Assembly: GCA_035578905.1 (NCBI GenBank)
Contig: JAQJVL010002676.1
Coordinates: 22,588 to 86,587 of the forward strand
Length of the DNA stretch: 64,000 nucleotides
Direction of reading: 5' to 3'
DNA from: Stictocephala bisonia
Lineage: Eukaryota; Arthropoda; Insecta; Hemiptera; Membracidae
In this document: positions 1 to 11,853 of the stretch, piece by piece
How the letters are laid out: each line of letters begins with the position of its first letter
Position numbering within the stretch: the stretch's first letter is position 1
Position numbers and translations under genes: made by a program
The notes under the pieces: model-generated
Databases searched by the model: none
Seen by the model: only the letters and a program-made list of their open reading frames with translations
What the model was told of the DNA's origin: nothing

Positions 1-89
1 TTGTCACACTCCGAAACTCCTCGTAGTTCGCGCATTTGGCTATTCGGGACGTTCAATAAATAAACAATACCCAGCTGCTTGTAAACAGT

Positions 90-290
90 GCTGTGGAGAT
101 AGTAGGAACTCAGTTTTCAGTTCCCTCAATACCTACACAGAGTCTGATCATAGGCTACCATCGGCATTAACTCTGATTACTGAAGAAGTTTAGAGTGCCT
201 ATGCTGGTCGCCAGATTCGATTTGTATTCTGTCCAGGGCGGATAAATGTGCTTTGTCAGTCAGCTGAAAACGTGGTTTGGATTGTACGAC
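90..290 (+). repeat. Fragment of dispersed SINE-like family A
   Basis: A diverged partial copy of a roughly 340-bp dispersed unit whose better copies lie at 36545-36875 and 45559-45900. Shared landmarks in the same order are the 'aagtttagagtgcctatg' type segment, the 'gtcagctga' segment and the 'acgtggttTgg' box near the end. It has no coding content. The assignment rests on reading matching words by eye, so boundaries are approximate. Confidence 0.4.
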
Positions 291-339
291 ATGGTGTTAG
301 TAAAATTATTTTTTTCTGTGGGTTGATGACGAGGATATA

Positions 340-420
340 TGGGAAGAGGCAGTGGCCGAGTGGTCTAAGGGGTCAGGACTTTACCCGAGTTAGAGTTAGC
401 GCTTGTTGGAATTCTGGCCT
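340..420 (+). repeat. tRNA-like A-box fragment, probably SINE-derived
   Basis: The stretch carries 'ggccgagtggtctaagg', a good match to the D-arm/A-box of Leu/Ser-type tRNAs. What follows does not fold into an anticodon arm and lacks a proper B box and acceptor complement, so it is not a tRNA gene. A similar word, 'tggccgagcggtctgag', occurs near 19120, which supports a dispersed tRNA-derived repeat. Confidence 0.35.
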
Positions 421-430
421 TAACTGTTAG

Positions 431-1950
431 GATTTATCAGTAATATTCACCTTGTACTGAACTGGTTCTCCCCCTACTCTATCTGAAAGTCCCTGCACAT
501 ATCAATAATCTATGCGGGAAATGGGTAATGTAGGGTGTTTTCCTAACATGCTTTTTAGGACAGGTGTTACTAGTGCCCCCTGAGATAGATTTGTTCTAAC
601 TTAGAACATTAGTTATTGGTATATAAATCAGGGGATAAAACCAAAATAAGATCTCAAAAGGCTCTAGACAGTTGTTTTCTCTTTCAATAAAGATATTTTA
701 AAACTGTAAGTTCAACAATAAACCTGGAATTCTTATTTGAGTTTAACATTGGCCTTATGAAGAATCAAATCCAACATGATGGCAGGTATGATTCTTTAAC
801 AAACACTCGGAATCAAGGCTTGTGCTTTTATATAAAATGACTCCAGCTAGAAACTCATATCGTTTTGGAAACTGTTAATAGATCCGTGGTCGACGTTCCC
901 TAACAGCCTTACTAATATAGGTTTTATGGACTTAACCATCTAGAACCTCCTGACCATTTGACATCCTACGTATGGTACTGTCACTAATTCCGGTAAAAAT
1001 GAATAAATGAATTTATTCCATCATAACCAGTACATAGTTTTAATAAGAAAACAACCCGGAATTGACTGACCACTTTTACGAGTAGTGTGGTCAGTATAGG
1101 CAACAAAATACAACAGGTTTCTTGTCAGAGTCCAGATTTTAGTAACATGTTGTTATCAGCCGGGCTGCTCTCCGTGGTAAATAAAGAGAGGGGATACATA
1201 AACCACTTATCGGTTCCAACGGAATTGTTTCGTTTTACAAATTTACTCTATATGATTCCTTGATGCATTAAGATAGTGCATTTAACTTTTTATCACAATC
1301 AAACAATATTTTTTTTTTCAAAATGTAACTGTTTAAACTTTTAAGCCGAAAATAAATTTAACAAATAAAACAAAATGTTAAAATAACATTTCACTTTTTG
1401 ATTATGTAAGATATAAGAATCTGTAATAATACTTGGTTTACTCAACTAAAAGTTAAAAAATTTGATCAAAACACCATCGAAACTTGTATAGATGGAGTTA
1501 TTACGAATGATAAATTCATTACCATGAGAAGGATAGTAAAAATAAATTAAGTTCTTATCATTTATGGAAAAATACCATTTAGAAATATTAGGAGTTCAAT
1601 GACAAAATCATCTTGATCTCACAAGATTATTATCAGTTCTACAGTAACTCAAGATCATAAACGTACTTAAAACATTGCTAGAATAGATATTTTAATAGCT
1701 GATTTTATAATTTAACAACATCTCTATTTTATCCATGTACGGTACCTTTTATTTAACCATTTTATACAATCAGCTGATGCAATGTATATTCCAGAAATGT
1801 TTTTAAGCATTTTTTAAACCTTGATTTACTGTACAATTGATGATGAGCGATTGTAAAATATTTAGTTAATGATGAGATGATGTACACGAGATAAGATAAA
1901 TTTTGTCATTGAGATACTCGTATTAACGACTGCTCAGTGTTAATATATAA
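431..1950. other. AT-rich spacer, no gene seen
   Basis: Both strands were scanned. There is no open frame with recognisable protein content, no RNA gene and no ordered repeat. The only irregularity is a moderately less AT-rich patch around 1050-1200. Confidence 0.5.
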
Positions 1951-1964
1951 TACTATTTGGGGTT

Positions 1965-2560
1965 ATTAATTTTGCTAAATTCCGCGTTTATCAAGATAGC
2001 ATTACATTCCAATGCTTTCAACATTTTAATTACAATTGTTTTAATAATTATATTATTTGAACACATATTGGATTGTATATTTTGGTATTCATTTTCAAGT
2101 AAAGAAAGTAAGTCGTTTAGTAAAATAGAAATTAAAAAGTATAGGTAATAACATAATATTTGTTCAATATAATTGAATATTAAACACAAAAATAAAATTT
2201 ATATCGCAAGTTTATTTTTGTAAGATGCAATTTTAATTTTGTTTTAAGAAAAGGATATTTTCAATTCACTATAAGGAGGATAAAAATGTGATCCTGAAAA
2301 AACTCCATTATTGATTGTGTGATAAACGTCGGAAGGCCCCCCTCAGGTATTAGGTAACAAAATTATGTTATTACTTACATTTATTGCCAACTATTTTATT
2401 ACTTGACTACTTTAATTTCCCTCAACATTATTATCAAAATGTACAATCCAATATATGTTTAAACAATTTATCTGTTAAAATAATTGTAATTGAAATGTTG
2501 AATGCATTAGAATGTAATGTTATCTCCCCTGATAAATATGCTGTTAAGGGACATTAAAAC
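1965..2560. repeat. Foldback / MITE-like inverted repeat
   Basis: Two arms of about 120-130 bp, roughly 1965-2095 and 2432-2560, are imperfect reverse complements. For example 'ggaatgtaatgc' in the complement of the left arm matches 'gaatgtaatgtt' on the right, and the 'tacaatccaatat' words pair likewise. The spacer is about 340 bp. Short ORFs at 1953-2189 on both strands are products of this AT-rich arm and not genes. The class cannot be named because I see no clear target duplication. Confidence 0.6.
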
Positions 2561-3329
2561 TCACTCTCCAACAGGTAAACAAACACACGAGCCTACCACT
2601 GCAGAATTACCATCAGTGATTGATGAATGGTGGGTTATTTAGCATAGTAATCTGGTTGGTGGATTCAAATCGGAATACACAATCACTCTGAGTTAGAGGT
2701 TTAATAGTGAACAGTTCCTAGTATAACTGGTTTTCGTAGCACGCTTTTTAAGTATATTTATTTTCGTAATACGTTTGAGGTTAGTTCGGTTGATTATGGA
2801 TTTAAAATAAATCCATTGTTAAATGGGTCCCTTTATTATACATGCAATTAACATTATTCATTTCAAAAGTTAGCCCAGTATTTTTGTTTACTGTTTTTAA
2901 ATCCACATTAATTGACAAAAACTGAAAATATAATATGATTCATTAATGGGCATAACAACTCAAGTGCTTTAAGTTGTTTCCAATGATTCTCTTCTACATT
3001 TATAATTTGGTAGTTTAGATGAAATTTGGTAGTGTAGAAAAGAGGACAAATAATAGAAAAGGTTTGTGTGAGGGTACCGCCAGGAGTAAACCACTGGGTA
3101 GACCGAGCGGAGAAGGATTTAGGAAGCTGCAGTAGAAGAGGATGAAGGCAGAAGAAGATGGGGAGACTTTGATGATGAGGCCGAAAATCACCTGGTGTTT
3201 CGGTTAATACAGGAGCAAGAAGAATTAAGATAGATGAAAACATCATCAACAAGGATGTTCTATTCTCAGGCAGGTCCTGCTGCAGCCCTCCATGGAACCT
3301 CTCTGTTTTGAGCTTTCGGTTGCCTCTAT
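2561..3329. other. Spacer, no gene seen
   Basis: Mixed unique-looking sequence. A 143-codon minus-strand open frame (2908-3339) overlaps the end of the decayed retrotransposon tail to its right but shows no domain of its own. I do not call it a gene. Confidence 0.4.
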
Positions 3330-3660
3330 GTTGTCTCATACTTCCCTGCGATGTTTAAACTGTCCACCATCTGATATCTTTCTCTTCACTTTCCTCTCTC
3401 TCTCTCTCCTCTAAATGTTCCTTCTATAACTTTTCTCGACCGGCTCTCACTCCTCTCATCACTTATCCTAACCAACTCATTATTCTTTTTTTTTAGTTTC
3501 AGTAGCTCTCTCTCTTCGCCCACTCTCCTCAGCACTTCTTCATTTTGCATTCCATCTTCACATCCTACTTTCTTCCCTTCTCCAAATCCACTGACTCCAC
3601 AATTATGTTCTCGTCTCCTTACCTAGCAGTCCAATGTTTCAGCTCTATGTAATAAAACAT
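3330..3660 (-). pseudogene. Decayed C-terminal tail of a non-LTR retrotransposon reverse transcriptase
   Basis: Read on the minus strand, with frame breaks, this CT-rich block gives the peptides NEEVLRRVGEERELLK (about 3490-3540) and, further downstream, a VIEG-type segment followed by a basic GK/R-rich stretch. Both match, in the right order, the conserved carboxy-terminal region of insect endonuclease/reverse-transcriptase elements (usually 'NEEVLRRV.E.R.LL' then 'VIEGK..GKR.RGRP'). Several stops and frame shifts make it a fossil. The catalytic RT core and endonuclease are not in the window. Family recognition is from memory, so the exact clade is left open. Confidence 0.5.
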
Positions 3661-4501
3661 TCCAAATACAACATTTCATAATCATTTCCCCAGATCCAAC
3701 TCTCAGAGTTAACTATTTTTATTAACGTCCTTTTACCATAACAATTATTAATTTAATTTCCTTTCCGCAACTCATACCTCCTTCAATCATACTTCCTAGA
3801 TATTTTCCTCTATTGGTTTCCCCTTACTTTAACAATAATTGGTTCCTCATCTCTTCCTATTACCATACTCTTAATTATTTTTATATCTAACTTTTAATTT
3901 ATTGTGTTTACCCTGTTTATATAAGCACTTCTTGACTTTATGATACTACAACCATATTATCAGGAAGGCTGATGAAACAAATTAGAAGAAATAATTTCTT
4001 TAAAAAAAAACTAAATAATTAGTGACAAATAAAGTATATTATTTAGACATATGATGCGCTCAAATAACAAAACCAAGTAGCAATATGTATTTTATGAAGG
4101 CATACAGTCAATAAATGCTAAACCAATGTTTGCTATGAATGGATAGCCTATGAACTAAACCCGATCCACTTACTGCGAAAGCTTTCACCTACAGTATTTA
4201 TGTTGCGAATTCCATCCCGAATTATCTGCCATGAACTCTGAGCTAAAACTCTGTACATTCATACATTGGAAATGGATTTTACTTTACTTGTATTTGGCCG
4301 ATATGTTGGTTTATTCAAGTTTTAGAGTAGCAGTTTTAATTCAATACAAATGAATGTCACACAAAACATAATCAACTAAAATATAAGCACATAATGTACA
4401 AATATTTCACATAAGGTGATCCATTTCCTTTATAGTATTTTCTTTTTTTTATGTTCCGGTCTAGAAGTTAACGTGTTTTACCGAAATCGATTACCATAAT
4501 A
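3661..4501. other. AT-rich spacer
   Basis: T/C-rich then AT-rich sequence without a supported gene. Part may be further decayed retrotransposon body belonging to the tail at 3330-3660, but I could not follow a reading frame. Confidence 0.4.
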
Positions 4502-5052
4502 TGAGACCCATCTCCCACCAAACTGGAAGTCGTGCCGTACTGGGGGATGGCTCAAAACCGGACAAGCGATAGGTTCACGGGCGGCAGTCGGAGGGTTAAA
4601 TTACAACTCGGCAGCTGAGCGAAAAACCCATTTACTATAAAAGAATTCAATAATTTTGGTAGAAGACCACAATATAAAACATTGAGCACATGGGCTCGGA
4701 CCTCGGTTGACCATCATCTAGACAAAGGGCATAAACATACTGAATCAACCTGATTATTATTTGAACAACAATATTTTCATGAAAAGGGTGATTAGGTATT
4801 CGAAATTAAACAAAATTGAACAACTTCCATTAATTGCCTTTCTAGCTGCTCCTAACCATGTTAACAGATAGACGAAAACTAACTACAAAACCCAGGTGAA
4901 CCGTCGAACCGAAAGCCGGAACCACGGAACAAAACAAGGCTTGAGCCAACGGCCACGAAAGTAACAAGTCGACAGCGCAAGAGCGATCTCAGGCAGCCTG
5001 GCAAACCGAAAGTAGAGAAACCAAAAATGTACCGGTCAAAATACCCGGTACA
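4502..5052 (-). mobile_element. Solo-LTR-like element, 551 bp, with 4-bp target duplication
   Basis: On the minus strand the unit begins TGTACCGGGTA and ends GGGTCTCA, i.e. TG...CA ends typical of LTRs. It is flanked by the direct repeat AATA (4498-4501 and 5053-5056). Its first about 400 bp align with 11085-11480 and its last about 150 bp with 14270-14472 of the larger element there, but it lacks the middle. It starts with a short inverted motif, TGTACCGG...CCGGTACA. There is no coding capacity. It could be a solo LTR, or an internally deleted non-autonomous element. Confidence 0.7.
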
Positions 5053-7754
5053 AATATAAGTAAATTTCTTACTTATATCTTAGTTATTATGTGCTGTGTC
5101 ACGTTCTCTTGTATTATATTTCTACCAACATGTATTATACTGATTAAGAAATCATCAGTTTAACTGTCTAATTTCCTCTGTTTGTTGTGCTCTTCTAGCT
5201 TATAATTTGGGATTAAATTAGTAATTTAATAAATATTTTTAAATCAATGGAAAAGTCTATTAGCAATGAAATTGACTGAATAAAATCATCACCAAATTAA
5301 AACTGCTAAATCGGGATTAATGTGCACTTTTTATTTCTTTTGATAATATTTTTTTAAATTTAATAAAATTAAAAAATGTATCTTTGTGGAATGATGTATA
5401 CACTTAAAAAATACAGTAAATGAAACAATAATGTTTTTTGTTTCTTTCTTTATGGGTATAAAATATTTGTACATATAAACTGTTAGTATCTTCTTTCACC
5501 TTACTAAAGAAGATGTACCTTAGTAATCAAGGCTAGAATCACAAAAATACACATTAATACTAAAAACTATGGTTATTTTCTAAAGTACGCAGTTATTAAT
5601 AATAATAGTAATAAAAAAACTAAAATCAAGGCGTTAAAAAGCAAAATAAAAGTTTTCTAAAGTGATGAAATATATAAGGCAATCGTATTATTAGGTGATG
5701 TTATTAATATGAGTTTAACAATATTTATATATTTACTATATAAGTCTACAAATATATACAAAATAGTTCCCTAAAAGTCAACGAGTAATATTGTGTACTG
5801 AAATTTATAATTAAATATGATGTTTAATACTGTTCTGAAATTGCTTACAAATATCTACAATACTATAATTAATGGAATAGGACATTATAAATTAATTTTT
5901 AATTAAATAATGTACTAAAAGAACATTTTCCTGAACGAATTATTTTATAAAAACTAAACAATGAATAACCTGGTCAATCTCTACGTAAAAGGTCTAACTT
6001 TGACTGCCAAGACATCGACTATATTGAACTATTATAAGGAGTAATGTTACTAAAAAAATAATAATATTATAAAGAACTAGCTAAACCCCAGCCATGCTTG
6101 GCTGTGTATTTTATCTTAAATAAATTAAATTACAGTTGCTTCATAAATAAACACTTATCTAGTAAAAAAAAAATAAACTTACAGGATATGATTTGGCTAT
6201 AATATGCACATAAATCAGCCAGTTACAGTAACATTTTTTGAGCACTGTCATTTATTTTAATTTCTGAAATGTAGGTAGGTCAGGAAAACCTTGAAATGCA
6301 CTGGAGCTGTTTACAATTTCAGGGAGTAAATATATCAAAACACTCTTCTACATATATATGCGATGTTGTGCAACAATTTAAAATTAACATTCACCCGTTT
6401 TTTATTTTTGTTCATACAAACATACGGAAGTTTGATTTATATATATGCAAACATATCATCTGAGATCAGTAGCGGAAGCTAATTTAAATTTAATGTCAGA
6501 CTTATACAACGTTATTGAAACGAAGGAAATATTTAATATTTAGTAAAGTTATAAATAATGTAGATATAAGTTATAATGTAAGACGCGAATTTGTACATAA
6601 AATATTTACAACTGTTACAGCTAAAGTAATTCTGTTACGATGTAGGGTGTTTTTGTAAGGCTACGCACTCTCTCAGACTGTTAATAAATGATGAAGAGGG
6701 ATGTCCCGGAACGCCACCTGTCTTCTTTATCCTTAGTCAATTAAAAGGTAATTTAAAGTTAGCAACTTTTAGCAGCTTAAGTTGTAAAGTACCTTATCTT
6801 ACAAAACTTCCTCTAGTTAAGATAAATTAGGTTTCATAAACCTTAATTTTGTTCAAAGTCAACTATCGCAACTCTTCTAAAGTCTATAAAATTAACAGTT
6901 TATCAATTATTGTCACGTGACTGTACACTGTTATTTAAGTAATAATTTTGATGTATTTGGCTTGATAAATGCCAGGGAAATCACTATAATTGTTGACAGG
7001 GCATTAAAAGGGTATATTAACTTGGGATTCCCAATATATTTCCTTCATATTTTAATATCATGAAATTCTTACTTTCTAATTGTTTTTGTATTTGGCGTAT
7101 TTTTCATACTCTTGTATGAACAAATTAATCCATACATAGACTCTTTACAAAACAATGTATTTTAAGATTAGGGAAACTTTGGTAAATATCATGAATGACT
7201 TAGAATGAAATTAATTTTAAAAATTTATTTGTAACTAGATAAGAGATACTTTCTTTATTGTATTTATTTTAAGGCTGTGAATCTTACAGTAGCTAGTATT
7301 GCATTCATTAAAGTTAATAACTTCATTTTAATAACATTTTTTTACTCCAACGAAAGTTAAAGCTGTTTTCTTTGAACTTAAAAAAGTGGCTTAGCTGGGA
7401 AGTAATAAATGTTTGGACACGGTGGCAAGGCGAGTGATGGATGGTGGTCTCAGTTAGCTTTTCAACTTTTAAGTAAAAAGTTGATTATTTATGCACAGTA
7501 AAACCCTTTCTCTCACTTTACTGGTTAAGGTTTCGTAAATACGGTCTATAACATTAATGTAAGTCGGTGTTTTATAGCCTTAGAGTGTGGAACCTTACAT
7601 GATCAGTCCCGTAGGACTTCGCATTGCTTACAATGAATAGGTGTGGTAATGTATTTTCAAATAGTATTAGAATGATTTAGTCGTAAGTATTTTGTTACTT
7701 TTTTAGGCTCAAATCAGTATCTATACCCTGCTCTGAGTCACTGAGGTATATTTG
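5053..7754. other. Long AT-rich spacer
   Basis: No open frame with protein-like composition, RNA gene or clear repeat was found. A 'ccccagccatgcttggctg' palindrome near 6085 is a local hairpin of unknown origin. Confidence 0.5.
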
Positions 7755-8140
7755 CATCAGAAACAGTAAAAAAAGTATGAAAGTTGATGAAGGTTTTGCT
7801 TAAGAGATTGTGAACAAAACATGAAAATTGATGAAAGGACATGTCGCAAAAACATAAAAAGAGATGAATGGTTTGCTGTAGACATAGGTAACAAAACTTT
7901 AAAGTAACCGAAACGTTTGCTAAAGACTTAGTGAACAGAACATAACAGTGTTACTTAAGACATAATCAGTAAAACATGAAATTTGACGAAAGTGTTGCTT
8001 TAGACATGCCCAGAAAACAAGAAAGTACGTGACATGTTTCCTTTGGACATAGATAATAACATATGAAAGTTAGCCAAAGTTTTGCTTAATACATAGTCAA
8101 TAATGACAATCATGAAACAAACTCTCTATTAGACAATTAC
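7755..8140. repeat. Decayed minisatellite, unit about 50 bp
   Basis: Roughly seven diverged units contain, in order, 'catgaaagttgatgaa', 'gttttgctta' and 'gacatagt.aacaaaac'. The spacing between successive 'ttgctt' words is about 45-60 bp. Copies have diverged and gained indels, so this is an old array. Confidence 0.55.
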
Positions 8141-8439
8141 CTGAATCATAAGTTTACAAATTGGGACAATAAACAAGTGCTGCCAATTTTAAGCAATGCA
8201 TGTCTTTTATTACTTACCATAGTAAATGTTGTTCTGAACAACAATATACTTACAGATTTTTCAGGATAAACCAAGGCATCCTCAGCACTTCCTTTACTGC
8301 CATATTTTGTCACTTTGTCTGCAGTTCTACCTTAGTTTAGCATCAAAGAGAAGTGAAACCGAACTCACTTTGGTCAAAATATAAGGATATTAAGGGTAGA
8401 CTAATATTCCCAAAGGGGTAGTTATCTACTTTTTTTTAG

Positions 8440-8610
8440 CTTCATCCACTAGTTACACATACACTAATCCAGTGTAACTTAAAACTCGTTACACATTTAG
8501 CCTTCCACATGAGGCTAAATACCTGTTTAAGAACTCTATTTAAGGAATGAAGGACCGACCACCAGATCAGTTGAGGATTCAAACCTTGGCCTGTGCCAAT
8601 CGATGTGATA
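8440..8610 (-). repeat. Diverged tRNA-derived SINE (family B) fragment
   Basis: The plus strand reads 'gaccgaccaccagatcag...ggattcaaaccttggcc', the complement of a B-box region. It matches the order of motifs in the better copies at 17775-17915 and 63742-63890. The A-box half is poorly preserved. The 86-codon minus ORF here (8442-8702) has no independent support. Confidence 0.35.
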
Positions 8611-8828
8611 AGTTTAATTTTAACTATGTAATGGCTCAGAAACATAATACTGTTAACAGACGTTATGGATACCTTGTACATTAGTTCTGAATGATTTGAC
8701 AAAATTAATTTGTTTATAAAAGTACTAATTTATTCAATAAATTCAAATTACAAAATCAAGGATACCGTGCTTAACAGTCCTGCCTCTAGTTTTGAGCTAA
8801 ATGAGAAAAAGTCTCAGTAATACAGATA

Positions 8829-8972
8829 TTATCTACAATATTTACATCACCAAACGTTTCGCCTAGGGCATCCTCAGTGGTATCTCTAAGACTGAAGCGG
8901 CACAAAGTTACCACTGAGGATCCCACATCACAGCACGGGCGAAATGTTTGGCGATGTAAATATTGTAGATAA
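8829..8972. repeat. Isolated Penelope-type terminal inverted repeat
   Basis: Two arms, about 8829-8880 and 8910-8972, are near-perfect reverse complements ('ttatctacaatatttacatc' against 'gatgtaaatattgtagataa'). They are closely related to the arms bounding the Penelope-like element at 21961-23173, and the same 'ccactgagga' and 'gggcgaaa' boxes are present. No RT lies between them, so this is a terminal-repeat-only derivative. Confidence 0.65.
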
Positions 8973-9484
8973 CTCCTTGACGTGGTCGTTACCGGAAGCT
9001 TTAGTTATTAGTAATGACACCGTCCGCTTTGCCCACGAAATAAAATAAAATACAGGTACATTTTGATTTCTAGCAATTTTAATAATGTATTAATTCACCA
9101 TTTTAACAAAGTGCAAAATATTTCCACACATAGCCACTACATGTAAATCATGCTTAAAAGAAATCATAAAACAAAATAATAAAAATAAGGAGAAAAGGAA
9201 ACAATTTATAAAATATAAATATAAAATAAATAATATAGTGCTTTTTTTGTAGTTATTGGAAGGTTCTACATTATTTTGGCTGTATTTAATTAATTCGTAT
9301 GTATATAAATAAATAATAAAAACAATGACAAACCATAGGACCACAACATTGTAAATATTTAATATTTTGTACCAATTAAATGTAGAATGTAAAAGATTGA
9401 ACAACTTTAACAAATGTGTTATAACACATAAATGAGTAAATTATAAATACAATGACACCAAATATTTCATTAACAACCATATAC

Positions 9485-9665
9485 CCACCTCTCACACGAC
9501 TTAAAAGGCAGAAAACCACGAATGTTCCGTGTAATTATTGGTAAGAGGCTTTCACCGTCAACACTTAAGATTAAGTAAGGAGACACAGCACCAAGTTCAT
9601 TACTCGCACTTAACCACTTAGTTTGGCAAACCGGCTCTACAAACGCGGTTTCTATTGACTGTTTT
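9485..9665. repeat. Dispersed repeat shared with 41085-41185
   Basis: Words such as 'ttcaccgtcaacacttaaga', 'gcacttaacc' and 'gtttggcaaac' recur in the same order at 41085-41185 ('ttaccgtcgacacttgagac', 'cacttaagtg', 'gtttggcaaac'). It is non-coding, of unknown class, with approximate limits. Confidence 0.4.
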
Positions 9666-9917
9666 TAGAAAATGGTCACATACTTATTTTCAGAAGTGGG
9701 GAAACTTTGACCCAATTTCATAAAACTCTAGATAGTTTTGAACTAAAATAAAAAAGGGAACTAAACGATTACTATGCAAGTAATTGTTGGTTAAGCCCAA
9801 GATAACTAACTACCTATAAACTAATATCGTACTTACACTCTTTTTACAGAATATTAATTAAGGATAAACCTTTACTATATAACTCTACGTCGTCACGTTA
9901 TGTAAGATAATGTTAAT

Positions 9918-11084
9918 GCTGAATCAATATTGTCTGTGCAATGTCAACACACTAGGTAGTAGACAATCACTTGTCACTGGGTCAATACCAACTGGCCAGT
10001 CCCCTGTATATTGAAGCTACATATGTCTTTCACCTGCTTGTATACCTTGGCGTAAGTGCTTATACCAGATACTGTTGATGGTTCAATCAATATTGTCTGT
10101 GCAATGTCAACACACTAGGTAGCGGACAGTCACGTGTCAGTAGGTCAATACTAACTGGTCAGTCCCCTGTGTATTGAAGCTACATATGTCTTTCACCTGC
10201 TTGTATACCTTGCCGTAAGTGCTTATACCAGATACTGTTGATGGTTCAATCAATATTGTCTGTGCAATGACAAAACACTATGTAGTAGACAGTCACTTGT
10301 CAGTAGGTCAATACCAACTGGCCAGTCCCCTGTGTATTGAAGCTACCTATGTCTATTAAGTGCTTGTAGACATTGTCGTAAGTGCTTGTCTCAGATATTG
10401 TTGGTAGGTCAATCAATATTGTCTGTGCAATGTCAACACACTAGGTAGTAGACAATCACTTGTCACTGGGTCAATACCAACTGGCCAGTCCCCTGTATAT
10501 TGAAGCTACATATGTCTATCAAGTGCTTGTATACCTTGGCGTAAGTGCTTATATCAGATATTGTTAATGGTTCAATCAATATTGTCTGTACAATGTCAAC
10601 ACACTAGGTAGTGGACAGTCATTTGTCAGTAGGTCAATACCAACTGGCCAGTCCCCTGTATATTGAAGCTACATATGTCTCTCACGTGCTTGTATACCTC
10701 GGCGTAAGTACTGTGTCAATCAACAGTATCTGGTATAAACCAGATACTGTTGATGGTTCAATCAATATTGTCTGTGCAATGACAAAACACTATGTAGTAG
10801 ACAGTCAATTGTCACTGGGTCAATACCAACTGGTAAGTCCCCTGTATATTGAAGCTACATATGTCTCTCACGTGCTTGTATACCTTGGCGTAAGTGCTTA
10901 TACCAGATACTGTTGATGGTTCAATCAATATTGTCTGTGCAATGACAAAACACTATGTAGTAGACAATCACTTGTCAGTAGGTCAATACCAACTGGCCAG
11001 TCCCCTGTGTATTGAAGCTACATATGTCTCTCACGTGCTTGTATACCTTGGCGTAAGTGCTTGTATCAGATACTGTTGATGGTT
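9918..11084 (+). repeat. 163-bp satellite array, first block (about 7 units)
   Basis: The anchor 'ggttcaatcaatattg' recurs at 10081, 10244, 10407, 10570, 10756, 10919 and 11082. That is exactly 163 bp apart except for one 186-bp step caused by a 23-bp palindromic insertion. Two monomer flavours alternate in the distal half ('gtataccttggcg' against 'gtagacattgtcg'). ORFs of about 60-100 codons crossing it are frame accidents of the monomer. The array resumes at 14473 after a 3.4-kb insertion. Confidence 0.9.
10721..10752. repeat. Perfect 14-bp palindrome breaking the satellite period
   Basis: The arm CAACAGTATCTGGT (10721-10734) is perfectly complementary to ACCAGATACTGTTG (10739-10752) with a 4-base loop. 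The right arm is ordinary satellite sequence and the left arm is its inverted copy, adding 23 bp to one monomer. The form fits a template-switch (foldback replication) event. Confidence 0.8.
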
Positions 11085-11853
11085 TGTACCGGGTCTTGGA
11101 CCGGTACAGTTTCGTTTTTTTTTTCGTCGTCTGCCAGGCTGCCTGAGATTCGTTTTTGCCCTGCGTTTCGCGTAGTTCGTAGCCGTTGGCCCGGTTCCGT
11201 TTCGTTCCGTGTTCCAGCAGCTTCGGTCAGGTTGGCCTGTCTGTTCAGTCTAGATTGTTCTAGAAGAGTTCTACTCGGCCGAACCTCCTTACCATGTTTG
11301 GCTAGACAAACTAAAACGTAAGTGTTCATTTTGTAAGTTTTAATATCTAATCACCCTTTTGGTGAAAATAATTTTGTTTCAATAATATTTAATCGTTCTT
11401 ACTTGTGTTTTCAGAGTTTTGTTAAATTTATATTCTTTGTCTAGATGTTTTAACCTAGGTTCGAGCCATGTGCTCATTGTTACCTTTTTGACTTTAATTG
11501 CTTTATTATCTCTGGTTTCATATTTAATAGTAGTTCTGTATAATGTTTTGTTGAGCCTTTCTACAGTTGTAGTTACCGATTTACCATATTTTTTGTTCTT
11601 TGACAATAACCTAGCCTATCTTTAGCTTTTCATGTTATAACCTATTGCTCATGTTTCCATAGCCTGGTTTTCAGTTTGTCATTTTTAGTGCATATACGCA
11701 ATTTATTCTTTGGTAATTTGTTAACTTGTAATTGGTTAAATTGTAAGTTGTTAAATATTCCATAGCCTAAAGTTAAGCTTTCACTGTCTTGTTGCTCCAA
11801 TCATGTATAAGTTTGTCTCTTCATGTTAAGTTTGGCGAAATCATGCACACTTA

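Noticed and set aside
340..420. Possible Leu/Ser tRNA gene
   Set aside because: Only the A-box part matches; no anticodon arm, B box or acceptor complement.
11061..11625. Overlapping plus/minus ORFs at the start of the LTR-like element
   Set aside because: They cross the insertion junction or lie in conserved non-coding element ends; no retroelement protein match.
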